From positions 1 through 50,849 of the forward strand of contig NZ_HG424503.1 in NCBI RefSeq assembly GCF_000336385.2: 50,849 bases of DNA, written 5' to 3'. How positions within the stretch are numbered: the first letter of the stretch is position 1; every line of letters begins with the position of its first letter. The translations under genes and the position numbers were made by a program. The stretch is from Lysobacter antibioticus HS124 (lineage in GTDB: Bacteria > Pseudomonadota > Gammaproteobacteria > Xanthomonadales > Xanthomonadaceae). The notes beneath the pieces are model-generated. The model saw only the letters and a list, made by a program, of their open reading frames with translations. It did not search any database and had not been told where the DNA came from. Shown piece after piece: positions 44,147-50,849 of this stretch.

Positions 44147-44587
44147 TCAGCGCGCTTGCTCGGGCACCATCACGATGCAATCCACCGGGCACGCCGGTAC
44201 GCACAGTTCGCAGCCGGTGCACAGCGGCTCGATCACGGTGTGCATGTGCTTGGAACCGCCGACGATGGCGTCGACGGGACAGGCCTGGATGCACTTGGTG
44301 CAGCCGATGCAGTCCGCTTCGACCACCAGCGCCACCATCGGCGGCTTGTGCTCGCCGCGGCTGCGGTCGTAGGGAAGCGCGGGCAGGCCGAGCAAATGCG
44401 CCAGCGCGCGTGCGCCAGCGTCGCCGCCGGGCGGGCAATGATCGATCCCGGCCTCGCCGCGCGCCATCGCTTCCGCATACGGCCGGCAACCGGCGTAACC
44501 GCATTGCCCGCATTGGGTCTGCGGCAGCAGTCGATCCAGCCGTTCGGTCAGCTCGAGGGGGCGCGATTCGGAGTTCGGGATGGGCAT
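44147..44587 (-). CDS. rnfB: Solo RnfB-type ferredoxin protein
   Basis: The 146-residue protein starts [19 protein letters not shown]. It has the Fe-S domain [20 protein letters not shown] and HCPPGG, and then two 4Fe-4S motifs ([16 protein letters not shown] and [16 protein letters not shown]). This is RnfB without the usual N-terminal membrane helix. No rnfA, C, D, G or E is nearby. In Xanthomonads this gene is often next to metG. It may act as a soluble electron carrier. Its name follows similarity and its role is inferred. Confidence 0.85.
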   Translation of the reverse strand: MPIPNSESRPLELTERLDRLLPQTQCGQCGYAGCRPYAEAMARGEAGIDHCPPGGDAGARALAHLLGLPALPYDRSRGEHKPPMVALVVEADCIGCTKCIQACPVDAIVGGSKHMHTVIEPLCTGCELCVPACPVDCIVMVPEQAR

Positions 44588-44623
44588 GGGCTTATCCGGC
44601 ACAGCGTCCGCGGCGCGCTTTAC

Positions 44624-44651
44624 GAATCCCGAATCCCGAATCCCCAATCCC
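44624..44651. repeat. 7-bp microsatellite between metG and rnfB
   Basis: GAATCCC occurs three times in a row (44624-44644), then CAATCCC. It lies in the short gap between metG and rnfB. Similar GGGATTCG runs are seen next to genes in other Xanthomonads. Confidence 0.7.
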
Positions 44652-44654
44652 GGC

Positions 44655-46727
44655 TCAACGCACCGGCATGCCCGGCGCCACGCCTTCGTCGGCGTCGAGC
44701 AGGAACAGATTGCCACCGTCGAAACCGGCCGAGAGGATCATGCCTTCGCTGAGACCGAAGCGCATCTTGCGCGGGGCGAGGTTGGCGATGAACACCACGC
44801 TGCGGCCGACCAGCTTGTCCGGTTCGGCGTAGGAGCCGCGGATGCCGGAGAAGATCTGGCGCTGGCCGAGGTCGCCGGCGTCGAGCTGGAAGCGCAGCAG
44901 CTTGTCCGAGCCGTCGACGAACTCGCAGGCCAGCACCTTGCCGACGCGCAGGTCGAGCTTGGCGAAGTCGTCGATGGCGATGGTCGCGGCGGTCTCGCTC
45001 TTGGCTTCGGCCGGCTGCGCGGCGGCCTGCGGAGCCGGTTTCGCGGCGGCGGCGGGTTCGGCCTTGGCGGCGGGGGCGAGGGATTCCTTGCTGGCTTCGA
45101 TCATGGTGTCAATCAACTTCGTATCGATACGGATGAACAATGGCGCGTAGGCGCCGATGGTGTGGGCGAGCAACGGCGCATCGAGGTCCTGCCAGCGCGC
45201 CACCGGCGCGGCCAGGAAGGCCTCGGTCTGCGCGGCGACGCGCGGCAGCACCGGCTTGAGCGCGCCGGCGAGCACGCGGAACAGGTTCAGGCCCTGGGTG
45301 CACACCGCCTGCAGCTGCGCTTCCATGCCGTCCTGCTTGGCCAGCACCCAGGGCTTGTGCTCGTCGATGTACTTATTGGCCTCGTCGGCCAGGGCCATGG
45401 TCAGGCGCAGCGCGGTTGCGGCTTCGTTGCGTTCGTAGGCCTGGGCGATCGGCGCCAGCTGGGCGGCGAAGCGCCGGTACATGGCCGGGTCGGGCAGGGC
45501 GTCGGCGAGGCGGCCCTCGAAGCGCTTTTCGATGAAGCCGGCGCAGCGGCTGGCGAGGTTGACGAACTTGCCGACCACGTCCGAGTTCACCCGGGCGACG
45601 AAGTCGGCCAGGTTGAGGTCGATGTCCTCCACGCCGCCGCTGGTCTTGGTGGCGAAGTAATAGCGCAGCGCTTCCGGGTCCAGGCCGACGTCGAGGTAGG
45701 TGCGGGCCTGGATGAAGGTGCCGCGCGACTTCGACATCTTCTCGCTGTTGACCATCAGGTAGCCGTTGACGTGCAGCCGGGTCGGGGCGCGGAAGCCGGC
45801 GCCGTGCAGCACCGCCGGCCAGAACAGGCCGTGGAAGGTGACGATGTCCTTGCCGATGAAGTGATGCAGCTCGGCACCGCTGTCGCGCGCCAGGTAGGAC
45901 CAGAAATCCAGGCCTTCGCGCTCGCACAGGGCCTGCAAGCTGCTCAGGTAGCCGATCGGCGCGTCCAGCCAGACGTACAGGAACTTGCCCGGGTGGCCGG
46001 GGATCTCGAAGCCGAAATAGGGCGCGTCGCGGGAGATGTCCCAGGCGCGCAGACCGCCTTCGGCGTCCAGCCATTCGCTGAGCTTGGCCTTGATCCCGGG
46101 CGTGGCGACGTCGCCGGCCAGCCACTCGCGCAGGAAGCCCTCGAAATGGCCGACCTCGAAGAAGAAATGCTCGGACTCGCGCAGCTCCGGCGTCGCGCCG
46201 CTGACCACCGAGCGCGGCTCCTTGAGTTCGGTCGGGGCGTAGGTCGCGCCGCAGTTCTCGCAGTTGTCGCCGTACTGGTCGGGCGTGCCGCAGTTCGGGC
46301 AGATGCCCTTGACGTAGCGGTCGGGCAGGAACATGCCCTTGACCGGGTCGAACAACTGCGCGACCGAGCGCCGGGCGATGTGGCCGTTGTTGTCCAGGCG
46401 CGCATAGAACCCTTCGGTCAGGCTGCGGTTACCCGCCGAATGGGTCGAGTCGTAGTGGTCGAAGTGCACGCCGAAGTCGCGGAAATCGCGCTCGTGACGG
46501 ACCTGGATCTGGGCGATGTAGGCCTCCGGTGTCTGCCCGGCCTTCTCCGCGCCGAGCATGATCGGGGTGCCGTGGGTGTCGTCGGCGCAGATGTAGCGCA
46601 CCGTGTTCCCGCTCATCCGCTGCGCGCGTACCCAGATGTCGGCCTGCATGTACCCGACCAGATGGCCGAGGTGCAGGTCGCCGTTGGCGTAGGGCAGGGC
46701 GTTGGAGACGACGATTTCGCGGGACAT
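44655..46727 (-). CDS. metG: Methionyl-tRNA synthetase
   Basis: MetRS charges initiator and elongator tRNA-Met. The 690-residue protein has HIGH-type [12 protein letters not shown], the zinc Cys4 knuckle [23 protein letters not shown] ([13 protein letters not shown]), an anticodon-binding helical domain, an Ala/Pro-rich linker (about 540-580), and the C-terminal OB-fold tRNA-binding domain ([25 protein letters not shown]). The long form, with dimerising C-terminus, is typical. The rnfB gene follows in the same direction, after a 67-base gap. Confidence 0.98.
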   Translation of the reverse strand: MSREIVVSNALPYANGDLHLGHLVGYMQADIWVRAQRMSGNTVRYICADDTHGTPIMLGAEKAGQTPEAYIAQIQVRHERDFRDFGVHFDHYDSTHSAGNRSLTEGFYARLDNNGHIARRSVAQLFDPVKGMFLPDRYVKGICPNCGTPDQYGDNCENCGATYAPTELKEPRSVVSGATPELRESEHFFFEVGHFEGFLREWLAGDVATPGIKAKLSEWLDAEGGLRAWDISRDAPYFGFEIPGHPGKFLYVWLDAPIGYLSSLQALCEREGLDFWSYLARDSGAELHHFIGKDIVTFHGLFWPAVLHGAGFRAPTRLHVNGYLMVNSEKMSKSRGTFIQARTYLDVGLDPEALRYYFATKTSGGVEDIDLNLADFVARVNSDVVGKFVNLASRCAGFIEKRFEGRLADALPDPAMYRRFAAQLAPIAQAYERNEAATALRLTMALADEANKYIDEHKPWVLAKQDGMEAQLQAVCTQGLNLFRVLAGALKPVLPRVAAQTEAFLAAPVARWQDLDAPLLAHTIGAYAPLFIRIDTKLIDTMIEASKESLAPAAKAEPAAAAKPAPQAAAQPAEAKSETAATIAIDDFAKLDLRVGKVLACEFVDGSDKLLRFQLDAGDLGQRQIFSGIRGSYAEPDKLVGRSVVFIANLAPRKMRFGLSEGMILSAGFDGGNLFLLDADEGVAPGMPVR

Positions 46728-46884
46728 GGGCGGGGTGGTCGTGGGCGGTCGTGAATTATGGCATGGGCCCGGGGACAGCCCGGGAACGGCGGCGCAGCGG
46801 TCTGTGGCGGCCGCCGTTTACAGGCCGAACGCGGCAGGGCGGCGCGCGTGCAAACACCGCCCCGGCCAAGGCCCGCAGTCGCCC

Positions 46885-46914
46885 AAAAAAGAAGCCCGGC
46901 CGAGGCCGGGCTTC
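46885..46914 (-). terminator. Terminator of the DUF2147 gene
   Basis: On the minus strand GAAGCCCGGC pairs with GCCGGGCTTC around CTCG and is followed by TTTTTTGGG. It is a textbook Rho-independent terminator. Confidence 0.92.
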
Positions 46915-46937
46915 CATGAACGACGGGCCCGCCGGGG

Positions 46938-47372
46938 TTATTCGCGGCGCATCCAGGTCTGGGTGCGGCCGAGCAGCGAGAAGCCCATGAAGCCGCGCAC
47001 GTCCAGCTTCTTGCCGGCGTCGGTCGGGGTCACCTTGACCGAATAGACCTTGCCGCTGGCCGGGTCGAGGATCTGGCCGCCTTCCCAGACGTTGCCCTTC
47101 TTGCGGATGCCCCACAAGATCACCATGCCTTTCACCGGCTTGTTCTTGCGGTCGCCGGAGCACTTGTCGCAGACCGGGTTGGGGCCGCGGTCGGACTGCA
47201 GCACCTCGGTGACGCGGCCGGCCAGGCTGCCGTCTTTGGCCTCGTAGATTTCGACCACCGACTTGGGCTTCTGGGTCTTGTCGTCGATGGTGGTCCAGTG
47301 CCCGACCGGGGTCTGGGCGAAAGCCGCGGCGGGCAGAGCGAGCAACAGCAGGGCGAGCAGTTTGGTACGCAT
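46938..47372 (-). CDS. DUF2147 family exported protein
   Basis: The 144-residue protein has a signal peptide (KLLALLLLALPAAAFA, cut before QTPVGHW). The DUF2147 domain has the start WTTIDDKTQKPKSVVEIYE and VCDKCSGDRKNKPVKGMVILWG, with the pair C-D-K-C. The function is unknown; members are small periplasmic beta-barrel-like proteins. GGAGG lies 8 bases before ATG 47372. It is set off by a terminator on each side, so it is a single-gene unit. Confidence 0.92.
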   Translation of the reverse strand: MRTKLLALLLLALPAAAFAQTPVGHWTTIDDKTQKPKSVVEIYEAKDGSLAGRVTEVLQSDRGPNPVCDKCSGDRKNKPVKGMVILWGIRKKGNVWEGGQILDPASGKVYSVKVTPTDAGKKLDVRGFMGFSLLGRTQTWMRRE

Positions 47373-47502
47373 GAGTCCCCTCCCAGGGATGGAGCGTGGA
47401 AACGGTTCGGCCGTACGGTGGGGCGACGGTTGCGACCTTTATACCGCATCCGTCGGCGTACGGAAGGCGATGGCGGGCGCCGTTCAGCTCGCCGTCGCAG
47501 GC

Positions 47503-47530
47503 AGAAAAAAGCCCGGCCGGAGCCGGGCTG
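47503..47530 (-). terminator. Terminator of the TonB-dependent receptor gene
   Basis: On the minus strand AGCCCGGC pairs with GCCGGGCT around TCCG and is followed by TTTTTTCTGC. It resembles the terminator at 46885-46914. Confidence 0.9.
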
Positions 47531-47576
47531 GAAGCGGTTGCGGGCCCGGCGCGCGGCCGGGCCCGCGAAGGGCGGA

Positions 47577-50399
47577 TCAGTGGAACTGGTACTCGAACTG
47601 GGCCGAGATTTCGCGGCCGATCGGGCTGTACGCCGAATAGAAATACGGATAGCTGTCGTAGCCGTCGTCGCTGGGGTGGAACTTGTTGAACACGTTGTTG
47701 ACGAACACCGTGACCTTGGCCTTGTCGGTGATCTGCTTGCCCAGGTTCGCGTTCCACAGGAAGTACGGCGCGATGCGGCCGGTTTCCTGCCAGTTCGGCA
47801 GGCTGCCGTAGCGGGTCATGAACACGGTGGCGTTCCAGTCGTTCTTCTGCCAGTTCACCGAGCCGCGCACGCGGCTGCGGAAATCGAAGTTGCCCGGATC
47901 GTCGCGCCAGTCGCGCTCGACCGGATCGGTCGCCAGCAGCTGACGCTCGTGCTTGAGGGTGTGGGTCCAGCCCAGCTCCCAGCGGTAGTCGCCCCAGCGC
48001 TGCGTGCTGAAGCGCCAGTTCAAGGCCGCATCCAGGCCGGCGACATGGCGCAGGGACTGGTTGACCGGGCCGCTGCGCACGCCGGTGACGCGGTCGGTGG
48101 GCTCGCCCGGCGCGCCGCTGCGGGTCACGCGGCTGACGATTTCCTGGCAGAACGCCGAATCGGCGGCGAATTGGAACGGCTGGCGGGTGCGGGTCAGGCC
48201 GGTGCGGCAACCGCCCTCGTTGTCGAGGATGTAGGTGCTGCTGAGGGTGGTGACCGCATCGTCGAGCTTGATGTCGTAGTAGTCGACCGACATCGACAGG
48301 CCGTCGGTGATGTCCCACACCAGGCCGGCGCCCCAGGACTCGCCGGTTTCCTCGGTCAGGGTGGGTTCGCCCTTGCTGGTCGCGAACACCGAGTAGTTGT
48401 AGACCGTGCCCGTGCACGAGGACGCGGCCAGGTTGGCGTTGAGGCAGCGGTAGGTGTCGAGTACGGTGCTGAAGCTGCCGCTGCCTTCGTTGAACACGAA
48501 GTGCATGTCCGGCGCCTTGAAGCTGGTCGAGTAGTTGCCGCGCACCAGCAGGCTCTCGATCGGGCGCCACTCCAGGCCGTAGCCCCAGGTCTTGGCGTCG
48601 TCGACCGCGGTGATGTCGTCGTACTTGTCGAAGCGGCCGGCCAGGCTGGCCTTCAACGACGGCAGGATCGGAATGCTGAACTCCAGGCCCGCGGCGTAGC
48701 GGTCGCGGTCGCCGCCGCCGTTGGTGCCGGTCAGGCCGTAGGTCTCGACCACGGTCGGCAGGATGCTGCGCGGCGAGTTCAACTCGTAGCCCTGCTGGGT
48801 GAAGTCGACCACCGCGGCGAAGCCCAGCGGTCCGGCCGGCAGCTCGAACAGGTCGCCGGACAAGGTGGCGCTGCCCTGGGTCACCCAGGACTCGGCTTCG
48901 TACTTCAGCGTGGTCGACATCGCCCGGTACTGGGCCGGGGTCAGCGGGGTGTAGAGGCGGTCGAGGTTGATTCGGTAGCGCGGGGTGCCGGTGGTGTTCA
49001 GGCGCGGACCGAAGAACCAATCGGTCACCGCCGAGCCGTCCAGGCGCGGACGGGTGCGGTCGGCGCGGTACTCGGCGCGTCCCAGGGTCACGTCCCAGTC
49101 GAAGCGGTCGGCGAGGGTGCCGCGCAGGCCGACGGCGACGTCGAGCGACTTCTCGGTGAAGCGCTGGTACATCGCGTCGAAGCCGCCGTACTCCTGCGGC
49201 GTCAGCAGACGCTGCATGTTGAGATTGGTGTTGAAGCCGGTGTCGAACCAGGTGGTGACGCGGCCGGTGCGGTCGATGTGCGGGCCGCTGATCGCCTCGG
49301 TGCCGCCGGACAGCTTGGACTTGGAGTGATAGCCCTGCAGGCTGGTCCAGGCCTGCAAGCCGTTGCCGAAGGTGTAGGTGCCGTACAGATAGCCCGACCA
49401 GTCGCTGTTGCCGTTGGCGATGGTCTGGTAGCCGACATCGCCCCAGGAACCGCAGGCCGGGCCGAGGTTGGTCACGGCGCGGGTGCCGGCGACCACGGTG
49501 CGGTAGTTGAAGCGCACGAACTCGCCGTCGAAGCGATCGCAGACGCCGGCGGGCGGGGCGATGTAGGAGTTGGCGGCATTGCCCGGGCGATTGAGGCGGA
49601 TCGCCGCGGTGGGCTGGTTGTTGCCCAGTTCCGGGGTCGGCCGCGGGTTGTCGTCGGTGGAGTCCATGAAGTCGCGCTGGAACGCGAACACCGGCTCGTC
49701 GGCGAAATACTCCAGGGCGTAGGTCACGCTCCAGTTGTCGCCGGAACGGCCGCCGACCCACTGCACGTTGCCGAAGTCGCCGCCGCCGGTGGTCGAGGTG
49801 CCGCCGCGCACGGTCAGCTTGTCGCCGTCGAAGTTGGTCTTCAGCACCACGTTGACCACGCCGGCGACCGCATCGGAGCCGTAGATCGCCGACGCGCCGC
49901 CGGACAGGATCTCGATCCGGTCCACCGCCGCGGAGGGAATGTTGCCGAAGTTCTGGAAGTTGCTCTGGCCGTTGTACGGGAACGGGTAGTCCGCGGCGCG
50001 GCGACCGTTGATCAGCAGCAGGGTGCGGCCCGGGCCGAGGCCGCGCAGGTTGACCGGGCTGCCGTTGGGCGTGAAGCCGCCGGCCGAGTTGAGTTCGTTC
50101 TGTACCGTGCCGCCGTTCTGGGTCAGCGTGGACAGCGCATCGAACACGGTGACGAAGCCTTCGCGCTGGATCTGCGCCGAGCTGATCACGGTGACCGGCG
50201 AGGGCCCTTCGATCTGGGTGCGCTTGATGCGCGAGCCGGTGACGACGACGCCGGCGACGTCGGTGGGCTTGTCGGAACCGCCGGCGCTGGCCGCGGCCGG
50301 TTCCTGGGCGAACGCGGCGCCCGCGGCGCCGAACAGCATCGCGGACGCAACCGCCCGCGACAGCCTGCTGCGACGCAGGCCGTGGTGATTGGACGACAT
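47577..50399 (-). CDS. TonB-dependent outer membrane receptor
   Basis: The 940-residue protein imports an unknown large substrate across the outer membrane, powered by TonB. It has a signal peptide (VASAMLFGAAGAAFAQ), a plug domain (VVVTGSRIKRTQIEGPSPVTV, LRGLGPGRTLLLINGRRAADY, IEILSGGASAIYGSDAVAGVV) and a 22-strand barrel with long extracellular loops. Paired Cys lie in the loops (CDRFDG...GPACGSW, CLNANLAASSC). No N-terminal signalling or CarboxypepD_reg domain is seen. It ends QFH instead of the usual aromatic residue at the very end. GGGGG lies about 8 bases before ATG 50399. Confidence 0.93.
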   Translation of the reverse strand: MSSNHHGLRRSRLSRAVASAMLFGAAGAAFAQEPAAASAGGSDKPTDVAGVVVTGSRIKRTQIEGPSPVTVISSAQIQREGFVTVFDALSTLTQNGGTVQNELNSAGGFTPNGSPVNLRGLGPGRTLLLINGRRAADYPFPYNGQSNFQNFGNIPSAAVDRIEILSGGASAIYGSDAVAGVVNVVLKTNFDGDKLTVRGGTSTTGGGDFGNVQWVGGRSGDNWSVTYALEYFADEPVFAFQRDFMDSTDDNPRPTPELGNNQPTAAIRLNRPGNAANSYIAPPAGVCDRFDGEFVRFNYRTVVAGTRAVTNLGPACGSWGDVGYQTIANGNSDWSGYLYGTYTFGNGLQAWTSLQGYHSKSKLSGGTEAISGPHIDRTGRVTTWFDTGFNTNLNMQRLLTPQEYGGFDAMYQRFTEKSLDVAVGLRGTLADRFDWDVTLGRAEYRADRTRPRLDGSAVTDWFFGPRLNTTGTPRYRINLDRLYTPLTPAQYRAMSTTLKYEAESWVTQGSATLSGDLFELPAGPLGFAAVVDFTQQGYELNSPRSILPTVVETYGLTGTNGGGDRDRYAAGLEFSIPILPSLKASLAGRFDKYDDITAVDDAKTWGYGLEWRPIESLLVRGNYSTSFKAPDMHFVFNEGSGSFSTVLDTYRCLNANLAASSCTGTVYNYSVFATSKGEPTLTEETGESWGAGLVWDITDGLSMSVDYYDIKLDDAVTTLSSTYILDNEGGCRTGLTRTRQPFQFAADSAFCQEIVSRVTRSGAPGEPTDRVTGVRSGPVNQSLRHVAGLDAALNWRFSTQRWGDYRWELGWTHTLKHERQLLATDPVERDWRDDPGNFDFRSRVRGSVNWQKNDWNATVFMTRYGSLPNWQETGRIAPYFLWNANLGKQITDKAKVTVFVNNVFNKFHPSDDGYDSYPYFYSAYSPIGREISAQFEYQFH

Positions 50400-50742
50400 C
50401 TGGTGAATCCCCCGAAGCGAAGCGAAATGGACTGAGCTATGTGCCGACCTTGGCAATCCCCTGTTCCTTCGCAGGCAAAATTAACATGCGATTAACCAAT
50501 CTGCCATCGAATTGCAATTCTGCGGTGGATGATCGTTTTTCATGACGATAGGTGCTTGATTTATCTGGATTCGTGGCGGTTTTGGCCGCTCGCGGCGAGT
50601 CCTGCTACGCAACGGCGGCCTGGGCCTGGGCCCGGTTTCGGTCGGCGAATCCCCGGTTTCGTCGCGACAGATGCCTATTTTCGGTTGCAGGTGTAACCGG
50701 CGACCCGGCCGGCGGTGGGGCGGGTAGAGAGGGCAGGCCCCT
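50400..50742. other. Upstream region of the TonB-dependent receptor gene
   Basis: No gene is supported. The first 150 bases are AT-rich and should hold the receptor promoter. GAATTGCAATTC (50509-50520) is a perfect 12-bp palindrome, a candidate operator or sigma-factor site. TTAACATGCGATTAA (50481-50495) is another AT-rich patch. Confidence 0.5.
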
Positions 50743-50827
50743 GCAGGAGCGGCGTTAGCCGCGACCGCCATCCTTCACTCGCCGCGCTTTGTCCTGGGCC
50801 CCTGTAGGAGCGGCGTAAGCCGCGACC
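50743..50827 (+). repeat. Tandem REP pair (head to tail)
   Basis: Two REPs (50743-50766, loop GTTA; 50804-50827, loop GTAA) lie 61 bases apart. The spacer holds CTCGCCGCGCTTTGTCCTGG, as in the pair at 43594-43681. Confidence 0.85.
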
Positions 50828-50849
50828 GCGTCCTTTCGGCCTCGCGGCG

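Noticed and set aside
46756-50435. Long open frames on both strands overlapping the TonB-dependent receptor
   Set aside because: The receptor has a signal peptide, plug and barrel with a Shine-Dalgarno. The other frames show no family sequence.
50552-50758. 68-codon plus-strand ORF upstream of the receptor
   Set aside because: It runs into a REP and has no ribosome site or family sequence.

Overview
The window is a chromosomal segment of a high-GC gammaproteobacterium of the Xanthomonadaceae, most likely Lysobacter or a close relative. The evidence is the LexA1-type SOS box directly in front of lexA, the Xanthomonas-like lengths and sequences of LexA, GcvR, DapA, MetG and a solo RnfB, a GumN/TraB protein, a TonB-dependent receptor of the large Xanthomonad type, and many GTAG-headed REP hairpins like those described in Stenotrophomonas and Xanthomonas. 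No prophage, insertion sequence, transposase or CRISPR array is visible. Almost all protein-coding content is housekeeping. The accessory signal lies in the intergenic repeats.

Layout. (1) 1-8.1 kb: DNA damage and translation block: CinA-type amidohydrolase, a MarR-GNAT fusion divergent from lexA, a small ORF, recA, recX (long N-terminal extension), alaS and csrA. (2) 8.2-9.8 kb: tRNA-Ser(GCT) and two identical tRNA-Arg(ACG) genes, each with a terminator, set among REP hairpins and decayed direct repeats. (3) 9.8-19.0 kb: complete high-affinity K+ uptake locus on the minus strand, read torF-like porin, kdpF (30 codons), kdpA, kdpB, kdpC, then kdpD and kdpE overlapping by ATGA. (4) 19.4-24.2 kb, minus strand: alpha/beta hydrolase, thiD, PIN-PhoH ATPase, Bcp peroxiredoxin, gcvR. 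(5) 24.4-27.7 kb: dapA and a BamC/NlpB-like lipoprotein on plus; a secreted hypothetical protein, fdxA and tRNA-Glu(CTC) on minus. (6) 27.8-33.8 kb, plus: pcnB, folK, panB, panC, panD, pgi. (7) 34.1-43.5 kb: queG divergent from nnrD, tsaE, amiC, mutL, a DUF1684 lipoprotein and a GumN/TraB protein. (8) 44.1-50.4 kb, minus: solo rnfB, metG, a DUF2147 protein and a TonB-dependent receptor.

How the parts work together. lexA, recA and recX form the SOS regulator, sensor and modulator set. panB, panC and panD give three of the four steps to pantothenate. kdpFABC is the pump, with kdpDE as its two-component control. queG, nnrD, tsaE, amiC and mutL form the gammaproteobacterial gene string in which tRNA modification, metabolite repair, cell-wall splitting and mismatch repair travel together.

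Most noteworthy signals: at least 16 copies of a GTAG-headed hairpin, mostly with GNRA-type loops, arranged singly, in inverted pairs and in tandem; a composite repeat shared by the left edge of the window, 33.8-34.1 kb and 43.5-44.1 kb; a RecX with about 200 extra disordered residues; a small ORF 3 bases after lexA; and several genes with a -10 element only 6-7 bases before the start codon, which predicts leaderless mRNAs.
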